A DNA stretch of 64,000 bases. It comes from Strigamia acuminata. Lineage: Eukaryota; Arthropoda; Chilopoda; Geophilomorpha; Linotaeniidae. The first letter of the stretch is position 1. Each line of letters starts with the position of its first letter. The notes beneath the pieces were generated by a model that was given only the letters and a program-made list of their open reading frames with translations, searched no databases and was not told the origin of the DNA. Positions 10,621 through 21,421 of the stretch are shown in pieces. The translations under genes were made by a program, and so were the position numbers. The stretch covers positions 3,674,259 through 3,738,258 of the forward strand of contig OX442320.1 of the NCBI GenBank assembly GCA_949358305.1, given 5' to 3'.

Positions 10621-11711
10621 GCTACATTTTTTATATTTGCTAAAGTAAAGTCGTATGGTACCAAAAAAGTGTTACAGGTACAATACCACCAGTCCCACAA
10701 ATTGCGGTATTTTTTGAAAAATACTGTGTACCTGTACCGGTAATGGTACTGCTGAAGAAATCCACAAAATCATCTCAAAATCTAAAATTCAAGCTGACTC
10801 GTGCCATCAAACTAGGAAAATTCGGACAAAAATTGATGAAAAATGAAAATATCACGAGAACGAAAGCTCGGATCGTCAAAAACTAAACACCAAACGAAAG
10901 AGCGGAAAAAACTGCACTAGAAACGTTAATTAAACAACGCTGCCCACAGCTAATGATTAATCTTAATTTAATTTTGTGCTTGTATACATTTTTTTGAATC
11001 ACCCTTCGTAACCCTCTTTGTATTGTTGGGCCGGTTTTATGTGGGCCACCCGGTATAAACAAAATATGAATTTTAATAAACAAAAAAGATTATTTTACAT
11101 CTTTTTAGACTCAACTAAACTAGAAAGATCCAAAACTGGTCTAAATCAAATCTAGGACTAGATCAAGAAAATAAATTTTTAAATGTTACTCCGTATTATG
11201 TTTGCTATTAGTTCAAAATGTTTTTTTAACATTTGTTTACCATTATTATTCTTCAGGAAATAAATATTTAATAAATAAAATAAACATTTGACAAATATTT
11301 GATATTTGATTTGGAATAAATATTTGATAAATATTTTATATTAGATTTGGAATAAATATTTGATAAATATTCGATATTTGATTTGGAATCAATATTTGAT
11401 TAAAAAAAGAAAAACTGCCTAAATTTAATTTCCTTAATTACGCAAATCAAGTAGCACAACGTTCTGAGACAACAATTTTGAGTGAAAAATGAGGCGCCCG
11501 CGGGCATAGTAAACTATTGTTGTCATCATCGTGACGTTGCGCACTACTCCGCGCTGATTGGTTGGTGCTCCTGACGTAGTTGTCTCGTTCTGAGTCTGCC
11601 GGAGTAACACCCCCTGAGACCATTGAATGTTAATGCAATCAAATTGAAAATTGAAATGAACGGGTGGACCATTGGGAGTATCTGGTTGGATATTTCAAAA
11701 GATTTTAGTGA
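10621..11711. other. Intergenic, AT-rich, with a short TATTTGAT tandem patch
   Basis: Bases 11250-11405 hold about three copies of a 45-nt unit rich in AATATTTGATAAATATT. A more GC-rich patch at 11470-11620 contains no recognisable frame. It lies downstream of the minus-strand gene ending at 11733. Confidence 0.35.
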
Positions 11712-11717
11712 TTTATT
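11712..11717 (-). terminator. PolyA signal of the secreted-protein gene
   Basis: AATAAA on the minus strand, 16 nt beyond the stop codon at 11733-11735. Confidence 0.6.
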
Positions 11718-11732
11718 TCTTGAACTTCAAAA

Positions 11733-13889
11733 TTACTTTACAAAATTAAAGCATGGAGATGCTTGGTAATTAAATTCGAACACATGAACGAACATATCTT
11801 GATATACTTCACATACCTCTGGTAAATTCATCGCGCATTGGATGTAGTCGTTATATTTCCTATTAAGGTAGATTTTTTCTTAGTGAATGGCATTCGGTGT
11901 ATTTCATCTTACGGATCTCCATCATTTTAGCGAACATGTCATTTTAGCGACACAAAAACCTAGGTTTAATTCCTAAGAAGGGCTAACAAGGGGGGGGGCT
12001 GCGCCCCCCCTTGACCCCCCGCGAACCTGACCTTACTGGTTTTTTGATGAAAACCACTTTTTTATCGTGTAGCGTCGCTAAAACCTTGGTTTTTGTGTCG
12101 CTAAAATGACATGTTCGCTAAAATGGGACTTTTTCGCTAAAATGAGCGTCGCTAAAATGACGCTAACTGCATCTTACTTGCAATTTTCTGCATTGAAAAC
12201 TGTCTCCAAATGTGCTGAATCGGCCTCTTGTTCAATCGGCCATTGACAGGCATGCATCCCACTGCTAAACTCCATTATTTTATCGCATTCTCCTAATTTC
12301 CGTAGTGCTGGGAAAAAATAAATTGACGCTGACTGAATCCAAAGTAAATTTGTGGTTGGTTTACCTACGTAGTTTGCACCATCTAAACCACACATTGATT
12401 GTTTTTTTGTCATTTCAATTTTACTCATTTGATTGACCGTCTCGTGCGCATTTTCGGGCAGGCAAGGCAATACAACGTCTTTGAGTCGTTTATCGCATTC
12501 CTCAATCAAATTGGTTCTGTGGATGGATATTTATTTAATTAAATCTTTATTTCCCGGTCTCTGATGCTGGTTTATTTCAACATTCATGTTTGTTAAGTTT
12601 ATTGCCTGCTTTTTCCGAAAAGCAAACAATTTATTTTATTTTTTTATTGGTTGTTTTGTCTGGACCGCATTCAAAATGTCCGCCAGTGTTTTGATCTATT
12701 TTTTGGTATCACTACAACATCTAAAAACGATTTTTTTTAAGCATCTTTTGGTTCAATTCTGATTGAATAAAATATTGGAGAATTGTGGATGGTTTTTGTA
12801 GATTTTGAGAGATTTTTGGAGGTTTTTGTGAAGATTTAAGAGGATCGTGTAGCCTGTGGTGTATTGCAACCAACTACAGGCAGTAAGTTAGAATTGGAAT
12901 TGACAAAAACTTAAAAAAAAAATTTGGGAACGAAAATTTTGGGCGACAAAGTGATTGAACATCGTTGCGCCCCCATCACAAATCAGCTCGCGCCCCACAG
13001 TTTAAGAAACGCTGCGATAGAGCATCGATTATCCAAACTGATCGGTGACGCGGGTGTTCATAAAACCGATTTGTTTACGTACGGTAATTGGTCATTAGCT
13101 TTGTACACATACTGCATTGTATACGAAAACAAAAAAAACGATAAAATGTCGATTAACTGGCAGTTCTTGTGACCGGTGGGAGGATAATCGACATTTTACT
13201 ATAAATTATAAATTATGGTTGAAATCATTCTTATGTTACGTTTCATGTTCTTACTCGCACAGCCGCTTTATTACTTCTTCATTGGAGTGAACAAGAGGTC
13301 GAATTGCATCATTGACGCAGTTCTCGGCTGTTAGAGCGGCCATCTCTGGAGTGATGCCATTTAGGTGCTCGCAATTTGGATTTAAATCGTTGGCCAAAGC
13401 ACGTTTAAAGTTGAAGAATTGAGTTGATACATCTGGAAGTCATTATTTAAATACAGAAAAAGTGTTCTAAATTGAAGATGGAGCCTACTAGTACTGATTA
13501 CACAGTGTGCGCCAGGTACTTTTCCTTATAAAAACCCCCGTTATGCCTAAAAGTATAGTGGAAAACTTATAACTCCATCAGAGCTTTTACAATAACTAAA
13601 AGCTACATAGCCAAAATACGGTAGTTTTCTGCTATTTACGTCACTGACTAAAAATTTGGATTACCGTCTTCCAAAAAATTAAATTGCACCAATGGACCTG
13701 AAAATTGTCCACAAAATCGTAATGCCATATACCAAAATGGCACATTTTCTCCTTATGCCTCCGAGAGTTGTGTAAGAAATGTCATAATTGCAAGGGAAAA
13801 GTACCAGCCGCAAACTGTGTATTAGCTTATATTTTATCACCAGTTATCATTATGGCTATCAGAATTAGAACCAACAAACGGTGTGCCAT
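11733..13889 (-). CDS. Secreted cysteine-patterned protein, DUF1397 / 27 kDa haemolymph glycoprotein-like, five exons
   Basis: Exons on the minus strand are 13889-13841, 13432-13255, 12516-12365, 12307-12178 and 11859-11733. Lengths 49+178+152+130+127 sum to 636 nt, giving 211 residues, and every junction restores frame with GT-AG borders. Exon 1 encodes a clear signal peptide (MAHRLLVLILIAIMIT), so the product is probably secreted into haemolymph or lumen. The mature part has regularly spaced cysteines, including CDKRLKDVVLPCL and CGLDGANYVALRKLGEC across the exon B/C junction. These resemble the C-x2-DG...AL...GxxC core I recall for the 27 kDa glycoprotein (DUF1397) family, whose role is poorly defined. 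The second-to-last intron is inflated by a 257-bp MITE. A TATA-like GATAAAAG lies upstream near 13980. Exon structure is well supported; the family name is moderate. Confidence 0.7.
11913..12169. mobile_element. 257-bp hAT-like MITE with 8-bp target duplication at a splice donor
   Basis: Terminal repeats built of CATTTTAGCGA units flank a GC-rich centre containing long G and C runs. The target CATCTTAC is present at 11905-11912 and 12170-12177. The paralogous site at 2319-2326 has a single CATCTTAC and no insert, which proves the boundaries. On the gene strand the duplicated sequence is GTAAGATG, the 5' splice site of exon C. Confidence 0.8.
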
Positions 13890-14525
13890 TTTGAGCTGCA
13901 AGAATATTTCGTAAATTGATACTTTCTACTTTACAAGCCTGTTCAAAGAATGTGTGATTCAAGCTTTGATACTTTTATCTTGGAACTAATGGCCAGGTGT
14001 ATGAATGACGTCACACCTAAGTTAAAACGAGGCTAGTGCTAATTCCTAGTCAACGGAATAGAAATAAAAGTTGAATGGTTTGAATTATGTAGAACGTGGA
14101 AGACAATTTCTGATTGATATTTAGAGAATTAAACATGTAAAATGAAAAAAATAGAATAAAAGCTATAAATTTCTTTAAAAAAAAATAGAAAATAAAATAA
14201 AAACAAACGGCAGTGACATTTGCTCGACTAGGCATTTTACGATGTCAAAATTACCTCTTGGATTTGGATTGAGAGCAAAGTGAATCGTAAAAACATTATT
14301 TAAAAACTTTAATGCTTGCAAGATCATCACGTGATACGGATGCATGATTCAGAAATTCGTTACCATTAAATGATATAGCTATTAAAAATGATATTTGGTT
14401 TTATTATGTTTTATTATTAGAATTGACATCAGAGAGTTTGCGGAGGGCTACTTGTGCTTTATAAAATGTCAAGTTATAACCTTCTTTTGTCACGCGTCCG
14501 GAAGATGCTGTGAAGTAGCGGCTCC
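13890..14525. other. Upstream region of the secreted-protein gene
   Basis: On the minus strand CTTGCAG lies just before the start codon and could be a 5'UTR intron acceptor; GATAAAAG near 13980 could serve as TATA. Otherwise nothing is recognised. A short hydrophobic frame at 14050-14235 has biased composition and is not convincing. Confidence 0.35.
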
Positions 14526-14669
14526 AAACACACATTTCTGATCGTGAGTTTGTGAAAACTCTCGTTAGATGGCGTCCAGATTTGACTACTCTGATGGTGC
14601 TGAGTTCTCAAGTCACTGGATGACATCTAACGAGAGTTTTCACAAACTCACGATCAGAAATGCGTGTTT
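14526..14669. repeat. Near-perfect hairpin, 53-nt arms
   Basis: Arms 14526-14578 and 14617-14669 are reverse complements with three mismatches, separated by a 38-nt loop. It could be a minimal MITE or a transcribed hairpin RNA precursor. No target duplication is obvious. Confidence 0.85.
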
Positions 14670-14849
14670 GAACTAGACTTTGACTGATATCGATATTTTG
14701 CAGTTTCGCCGATACCGATAATCGGCAACCGAATATCGGCCGATACCTATACCTGCGCCAATTTTAAAATTAAAATGTCCGAAAATGGAAAGGTGGCAAT
14801 TAATTCTACATTGGTAGCTGTTTCTCATTTTCAAGCTTTTTTTTTTAAT

Positions 14850-15790
14850 GGGACTTAAATCTGGGGAGTTGGCAGGCCAATTAGGAACTTTAATTTCCTT
14901 TTCTTCAAACTACGCCATAACTTTTTTAGACTTATGGCATGGTGCATTGTCTTGCTGGTAGATGAAATTTTCGGCAGAATACAAATTTTCAATACCGTAT
15001 TACCTCACATTAAGCCGCATGCCGGTATAATTCGAGTTATACCGGCATGCCGATAAACCTCGTTTTTAACAGCATGCCGGTGTAAGTGAGAACAAATTTT
15101 TCTAAATGAGAATTTGGTTAAAACAAGCATAAAATCCTTTTTAGATGTCCAAAATGTAAGAAATTACTTAGTATTTCTATAAATTTACCCAGATTTTAAT
15201 ACAAATCTACAGAAAATTAGGAAAACTTCAATTTTAGGCCCAAAAACCAACATAATTATTCATCCGGGCCCTTTAAAATAAAAAAAACAAAAAACCCACT
15301 TTTTCACTTATACCGGCATGTTTCGGTTTATACCGGCATGCCGGTATAAAATTTTTGTACGCAATTTTAAATATCTGGTAAACCCATGCCCAACGGCATG
15401 CCGCTTTATGTGAGGTAATACGGTACTTGGAATGAGAAAGGTTTCCATCATATCCAAATAAACCTCTCCATCGACAGAAATATTCAGAATGCAAAGTTCT
15501 CCCGCACCCAGAACTGACACACAACCCCAAATCATGACTTTCGTTGGGAATTTTACTGAACTTTTCGTACAACCTAATTTAAATTCATCACCTTTCTGAC
15601 GATACATCCTAACACCTTGATCGCCAAACGTTAGGCAAAATACTCTCATCACTCCAGATGATTCTTTTCCAATCATCCACTGTCCATGACAAGTGTTCTT
15701 TTGCCCACACCACTCGACATCACAAAACCTCACAAAATGTAAGAAAACCTCACAAAATGTAGCAAACCGATTCATAAACCACTGTAGTCA
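14850..15790 (-). pseudogene. Tc1/mariner-type transposase remnant, split by a nested MITE
   Basis: Minus-strand pieces at about 15775-15424 and 14993-14850 read as a Tc1-like DDE transposase. WTVDDWKRIIWSDES carries the first catalytic Asp and QQDNAPCHKSKKVMA the second; NSPDLSPI lies at the expected third-residue position. It is dead in three ways: a frameshift between SDES and the following FCLTFGDQ segment, a TAG where a Trp codon is expected after KVMA, and a 429-bp insertion at a TA (14995-15423). Removing that insert rejoins the frame exactly. The N-terminal DNA-binding part and the terminal repeats are not recognisable. Confidence 0.8.
14995..15423. mobile_element. 429-bp TA-flanked MITE with GCATGC palindromes
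   Basis: Terminal inverted repeats starting CCGTATTACCTCACAT match over 30 nt with two differences. TA flanks both sides (14993-14994, 15424-15425). The interior carries repeated ACCGGCATGCCGGTATAA-like palindromes. It interrupts the Tc1 transposase without loss of host bases. A second, partial copy is at 60105-60372. Confidence 0.85.
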
Positions 15791-16658
15791 TGATTTTGGT
15801 TTTTGTGGTTTTTGACTTTTTGACGATGGTTTTTGGCTGTTTCTGATATCCATTCCGTTTATAAAAACGGCAAAAACCATAAAAACCGAAACTTTCAAAT
15901 ATGTTTGCCATGAATCTGTTAGATTTCGAGTGGATTTATTTATTGCAAATTTGTTGGGATTTCTCTATACAAACAGCCACAAACAGCACAACATTAAAAA
16001 CTAGTCACGCCGCCACTTACTAGATGGCGTTATAATCGCCTATGTCCTCTCCTCTTCTCTCCACTGCCCGCTACCCTGTCTACTAGCTTTGAAAACCTCT
16101 GCACATCAACCAACTGGAAATTTGAAAATGCTAAGATTTCATACATTTGTCCAAATAAAAAATAACCCATCATCTAAAAATAAATAAATAAATTTAATTA
16201 ATTAATTAAATAAAATAAAATAAAATAAAATAAAATTGGAAAAATCAATAGAAGAAAACATTACAAGTAAATATACGCGTGAAAACCTGGGCCGTGACAG
16301 ATTTCATAAAATAAAATCATTAAACAAATTTACAAAATTAAAATTAATCAAATTAAATTCGAAAAATTAAAAAAAAATCATTTTTATTTTATTTAAAATT
16401 TTTTATAAATTTTTTAATTTCTCTCCACCGCACTTAAATGCCAAACCAGAAACCAAAAACTGCAGATTTCATCTTTAAGCACAAACACTGGCTCGAGTCC
16501 ACCATCAATTCGCCTCGAGGGGCAACAAAGCGCACACGCCCCGCCTCAAAAAGCGAGCGGGGTCGCCATCCGACTCGCACTCCAACTCGATCCACTCAAC
16601 GCACCACTCCTGCAACCGCCACAAGGATTAACCACAACGTCATGTAGAGCCCCACACC
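15791..16658. other. Upstream region and probable 5'UTR of the bHLH gene
   Basis: 15791-15900 has AAAACCG-type short repeats, and 16190-16430 is A/T-rich simple sequence. From 16438 composition turns GC-rich. A 69-codon frame (16438-16647) ends 11 nt before the bHLH start codon in another frame; it looks like an upstream ORF in the leader rather than a separate gene. Confidence 0.4.
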
Positions 16659-17141
16659 ATGAGCTCGCCCGACGGACACGCCGCACCGTCCCCCGACACA
16701 TCCGACGCCGCCGCCGCACTCGAGTACAACCTCCGCCCGCGCTCCATCATCAACCGCCTGGAAACCGAGCGGCGCCGCGCGAGCAAACGAGAACCGAAAC
16801 CCAAACAGAAACCGCCGCCGCTCTCCAAGTACCGGCGCCGGACGGCCAATGCCCGCGAACGGGACCGCATGAACGAGATCAACGCCGCCTTCGAGGCGCT
16901 CCGTCGCGCAGTGCCGCACTTCCCGCAGTGTGAAAACAGTAAATTAACGAAAATAACCACGCTCAGACTTGCCATGAACTACATACACGCGCTCAGTCAG
17001 ATCCTGCACAACGAGAACGACCGCGGATCGTCGGCCGGCTCGTCGGCGGCCAGCGACGGCGATTCCGGCTTCGATCTGAATTCCTTCCATCTCCTGCTCG
17101 AATCCGACGGCGAGAGTCTCCAATTGAGTGACGAGACTTAA
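16659..17141 (+). CDS. dei: bHLH transcription factor, delilah-like
   Basis: A 160-residue single-exon protein. The bHLH domain spans about residues 58-116: the basic region [19 protein letters not shown] carries the conserved Glu67 and Arg residues that contact E-box DNA. Helix 1 is [11 protein letters not shown]; a short loop follows (HFPQCENS), then helix 2 [15 protein letters not shown]. The PLSKYRRxTANARER start and [11 protein letters not shown] helix are what I recall for Delilah, an arthropod factor needed in muscle attachment and wing intervein cells. It would act in the nucleus as a dimer. The N-terminal 50 residues are charged; the C-terminus is Ser/Asp-rich and acidic. The coding region is markedly richer in GC than its surroundings. 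The start is the first in-frame Met before the domain. bHLH is certain; the delilah assignment is likely. Confidence 0.88.
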   Translation: MSSPDGHAAPSPDTSDAAAALEYNLRPRSIINRLETERRRASKREPKPKQKPPPLSKYRRRTANARERDRMNEINAAFEALRRAVPHFPQCENSKLTKITTLRLAMNYIHALSQILHNENDRGSSAGSSAASDGDSGFDLNSFHLLLESDGESLQLSDET

Positions 17142-17460
17142 GATGGATTATATACAAAGTGTTTTTTTTATATATACGTATATATATATATTTTTTTAAT
17201 TATGAAAATCCGTCCATTGTGGATTTGAGTGGCGTTGAGCGGCTTTCCTGCATGTTGGGCTTCCCTGCTTTGCGTGCACTGCGGGGAAGCGAGAAATGAA
17301 ATTTGAGTTACAGGGTATGGATTTGTGAATGTTTTTAGTGGATTCGGCTCCGTCCGCCAGTTGGCGTCTTATTTAAGTCGTTTGGATGCATCTAAGATGT
17401 TTTTTTTTGTTTTGTTTTTTTGTGTTTTCGTTCAATTTTTTGGACCGAAACAAATGTGTA

Positions 17461-17616
17461 AATAAATGTTTTGTTTTTCGAGTTTTTTGACTCCAATGGT
17501 CGAAAGCGGTGTGTACAGTTTGAAGCCTACCTCCATTTTGTTTAGAGATAAATGAAAAAAAAAAGTTGAAAACTGAGAAATTTGTTTGTACTCTATGCCC
17601 TTTCAAGGGGAATAAA
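17461..17616 (+). terminator. PolyA signals downstream of the bHLH gene
   Basis: AATAAA at 17461-17466 and again at 17611-17616, giving 3'UTRs of about 0.35 and 0.5 kb. Confidence 0.5.
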
Positions 17617-17619
17617 ATG

Positions 17620-20255
17620 TTTTAATTTATTATTCATTTATAATAAAGATGAAATTTATACTGAAAATTACGCTTGGTTTAATTTTTATTTATTTTTATT
17701 TGAAAATAATTTTTTTTTTACCAATTAATAAATATTTAGAGAAAACATTAAAAGTTTCTTATTTCAATTAAGCTGTAACAATATTTTTTTTTTATTTTTT
17801 TTTAAAAAAAAAATATTTTTTAAATTTTTGTTTTTTTTTAAAAAAGAAATCATAAATTAAAGTTGAAACTGCGACATGGCGCCAAAATGACACAAACGAG
17901 TCTCGTCACATTTGTGTTTAACGATCCAGAATGGAAAAAAAGGAGAAATATAAATATAAAAAAAAAATACAGGTCGGAATTGCAAAAACACTGCAGTAAA
18001 ACCAGTTGACACAACACACAATGGTCATTGATGAGATTTCACTGATAAATGTAATTGCTCTTAAGCCGAAATCAAATTTATTCCATTTTTTTTTTTTTTT
18101 TTGTTTAAATTTTATTTATTTTTTATTTTTTAATTATTTAATATTTAAATCCAATTCAATGGATAAAGAAAAAAAAAGTGGTTTCAAATTGGAAATTAAG
18201 CCAACGATGCTTCTGGCACAACACAACGGTTTTATAAAAACTAAAGAAATTAGAATTATAATTTTTATTTAATTGTGCCATTAATGTAAAGACCAATTAC
18301 TCGAAACACCCATTGTAATTGTTTGATGCATTTTTTTTAATGTGGATATTTGTTAATTACATATATTAAAGACTTGGCGGTTTTCTTTTTGTCTTTTGAA
18401 TAAAAATTGAAAAACCAAATACCAAATTTTTTTGGATACCGGACGTGAAATCTGTCTTCTAATATTGCTACGTGGCCCAGGGATCAATGACCACGTAGAC
18501 AATTATTCTTCTGACTACTTGTATAATAACTTAGGCAACTCAGTGTTAAAATTATAAACTCAACTCTTTATTAAAGTACCGCTTAAATATCAATTCTAAA
18601 ATAAAAACTGAACAAACACTAACACAAGTCAAATCAAATGCAAATAAATAATTAACTACATCTGAAAATTAAAGTAATAATAATAACACACTTAAGCATG
18701 GATAACACTTAGAAATAATAATGTTTAAACTCAGTCATAAAGCAATCGCGCAATACGCTGGCCGACAAGTTCTACGACCGAGATCAGAGAGAGCACACGA
18801 AGAGCAAATAATTTATTTATAATTGCTGCCCGCATTAAAACTTTGAGGGTATTTTATTATTATTATTATTATTATTATTTCGTTTTCATTATTCTGATTT
18901 TTTTTGTATTTAGTTTTCGGCATTTCGTTTAAATCGGCTTAAAAACATTTCCTAGTGCTTCGGGTTTAAGCTTCCGTGTAGCACACACCGATGCAAAACC
19001 AGTGTCCGGAATGTGAAACAAAATTCCCCAACACCAACACATAAAAATATTTAAATTTATTTGCGAAACTAAACCAAACCTCGTGTACCTCGGTCTGCAT
19101 GCTGCGCAATGCTACACGACGCCAACACGCCGCGCTTCGTGTACACAACACAGAGCTTAATTAAGCGGGGAAGACGGGTCAATTCTCCCCTACAGAGCGC
19201 GTTTCAGGGTTCCTCTGTTCTCACGACACGAGTCTGGCCGCTGGTTTTGCGCGAGTCAAGAACTTCATACTCACACCAGGATGGAAATCCAAAAAAATTT
19301 TTAAAAAATATAAAAAATAAAAGTAAAAATAAATATTCCAACAGTGGTAAAAGCCAAAAGTTGTTAACTGAAGCGCGCTTTTCTAAGGCAGTGAAGCCAG
19401 CTTAATAGTTTTGCTGGAGTTTTAAGGGGCAGAAAAATTCCATTTAGCATAATTAATTAATTGAATTGTCCAATGACTTCAAATTTCAAGAAAGTGGAGT
19501 GGTTAATTTTATTAATGTAAATTTGGAGGCCCCAAGCAGCGTGGTGTATAACTGGACACTCGCTAAGCGAATTCTCGTTTTTCCTTATAAAAGACGAGCA
19601 ACCCAAAAAAATTACAAGCGGATGAATTTATTATGCTTTTTCAAAAAAGGATTAAATTAAAAAAGAGGTTTGTCTTGCGATGATATCAGACCGAAGTCAA
19701 ACTGTGCGCGCCATATTTTCCCCATAATTAGTAAGGATGAACCAAAAAGTGTAATTGCGGGTAAAATATTTATTCGTGACACGGCTGGCGAAGGTGGTTT
19801 GGGACCTCCGAGTTGTATTTGTATTTTTGACGTTTAACATGGTCGTGAACCCCCAACGGCAGGTATGGTCAGTACTTTAATCAAATCGGGGCTCCATACT
19901 GTTTTTGTGAGATTGGACAAAGAAATAAGATTTAAAACACAATTGGGTTAAAAGTATAAATAGATTTCAAATTGGATAAAAATAGTTATTTGATGATCGC
20001 AAAATCTATGTTTTGACGCAAGAGTAAAACGGAGTATTTATTTTTGTATGGCCTTCTACATTGTCACATACTTTTGTATATTTTTATAAATTTATATTTA
20101 TATCATATATCTATATAAAATAGTATATATAAAATATTTTATATTTACATTGCTTATAAATTTTATTATGACCTAATTAAGTTTCATTCTAAACGATCAA
20201 ATAGAATAAAAATAGAATGAAGCATGTGCTGTCGTCGTAAACTGGACTCAAATTG
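17620..20255. other. AT-rich intergenic region with a possible LTR remnant
   Basis: Homopolymer T and A runs dominate 17700-18150. At 18476 TGCTACGTGG opens a stretch that, read on the minus strand, ends GGCCACGTAGCA and contains AATAAA and TATAAATAAATT (near 18820). This could be an LTR fragment, but no second end or duplication was found. A TTA microsatellite lies at 18855-18880. 18960-19260 is richer in GC without a convincing gene. Confidence 0.3.
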
Positions 20256-20263
20256 TATATAAG
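20256..20263 (+). promoter_or_regulatory. TATA box of the cysteine-rich peptide gene
   Basis: TATATAAG, 57 nt upstream of the start codon. A start site about 30 nt downstream would give a leader of about 25 nt. Confidence 0.7.
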
Positions 20264-20312
20264 CTAATGCAATTTGACAGCTAAAAACAAACATCAACAT
20301 CCAGGTCTAAAA

Positions 20313-20578
20313 ATGAAAGCGACTGTCTTGTCTTTACTGTTTTTAGTCCTCGCTGTGTCAGCCATGATATTGTAAGTATAAGAAGCATTTCTAAAGATTG
20401 CACTAAGCTCAATTATTATTCTCTTTAAAGTGTGGCCAATGCTGGCAATGACAACTGTGGCAGTAGGGGAAACCTCTGCTCCAGGCATACGTGCTGCAAA
20501 GGGTTATCGTGCAAGACCGTAATGTGTGGAAGCGAGTGTCACTATACTCTTTCCACACTCAAGAAGAACGACAAATAG
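20313..20578 (+). CDS. Small secreted cysteine-rich peptide, knottin-like, two exons
   Basis: Exon 1 is 20313-20371 and exon 2 is 20431-20578, with a 59-nt GTAAGT...TTTAAAG intron. Total is 207 nt, or 68 residues plus stop. Residues 1 to about 24 form a textbook signal peptide ending VANA. The mature part of about 44 residues has seven cysteines spaced C-x6-C-x4-CC-x4-C-x4-C-x3-C, followed by a Lys-rich tail. The first six fit the inhibitor cystine knot signature; the seventh would be unpaired or pair between chains. Such peptides occur as antimicrobials, protease or channel inhibitors and venom components, and the sequence alone does not tell which. TATA box, intron and polyA signal all fit within 400 bp, so it looks functional. 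A BEL/Pao element sits 150 bp downstream. Confidence 0.8.
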
Positions 20579-20648
20579 AATCTGTGTCAGAGATTCATAT
20601 CTTTCGTAAAATTCAGATGGGTATCGGAAAGATTTAAATGATTATTTT

Positions 20649-20654
20649 AATAAA
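20649..20654 (+). terminator. PolyA signal of the cysteine-rich peptide gene
   Basis: AATAAA 71 nt after the stop codon. Confidence 0.65.
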
Positions 20655-20804
20655 AAAGTCGAAAATTGTTTAACTTTGGTCCAATTTTCGACAAAGAATT
20701 CAAAATTTTTATAAAATGTCAAGATTCGGGATCCGGGGATTCGGAACGGGATTCGAAAACCCATGTCAGAGTATTCAGTTGAGTGTCATACCCCCTGCTT
20801 TTAG

Positions 20805-21335
20805 TGTAAAATCTAGACTGATTTAATTTGTTTTTAATGTTTATTCATGTATTTGATTTTAGTAATTTTGTCTTAGTTTAATTATCGATTGAATTTAGTG
20901 ATTGATTTGTGTTTATTACAATTAAGTGTTTTGTGTTTTGTTTTGTGTTTTGTGTTCTTTTTCATTCATTGTGCCTTATTGTGTATTATCGTGTTTAATT
21001 GTGTTTCATCATGGTTTTTGCTGACTTTTCAGTTGTGTTATTGCATTAAATTGTCTGTGTTCTTTTTGTGTTATATAAATCGCTCGAGGGTCTTTTCGAG
21101 AGCCCTCTTTTATGTAAATTGGGTATCTTTCGGCCCTTGTTGACCGGATGTAGACCCCGTTTTTTCTATGCACCACACATTCCACCCTCAACTCGCTGAC
21201 CACGCGTCACTTGTGAAAAAGAATGTCATTTTTCAACTCAAGTAAAATTAAAAGTTGTTAAGTTTTATTTCGACCGTCGCTTTTGCTGTTTTACAATTCA
21301 TCACCCATCGTGAAGTTCATTTACAATTCGTAAAT
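20805..21335 (+). repeat. 5' LTR of the BEL/Pao element
   Basis: It starts TGTAAAATC and ends CGTAAAT. A core promoter TATATAAA lies at 21072-21079, followed by a short hairpin (GAGGGTC...GAGAGCCCTC) that may be in the transcript leader. Confidence 0.93.
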
Positions 21336-21353
21336 TGGTGCCGAAACCCGGGA
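21336..21353 (+). other. Primer binding site, tRNA-Phe type
   Basis: The 18 nt directly after the LTR are complementary to a tRNA 3' end reading ...CGGGTTTCGGCACCA, which matches insect tRNA-Phe as I recall it. Confidence 0.75.
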
Positions 21354-21421
21354 CATCTTTCCAGGGAACAAACTCGTAACTTCAATCTGAAAAAACTGCA
21401 AGTAGCATCTCGAATTTAACA

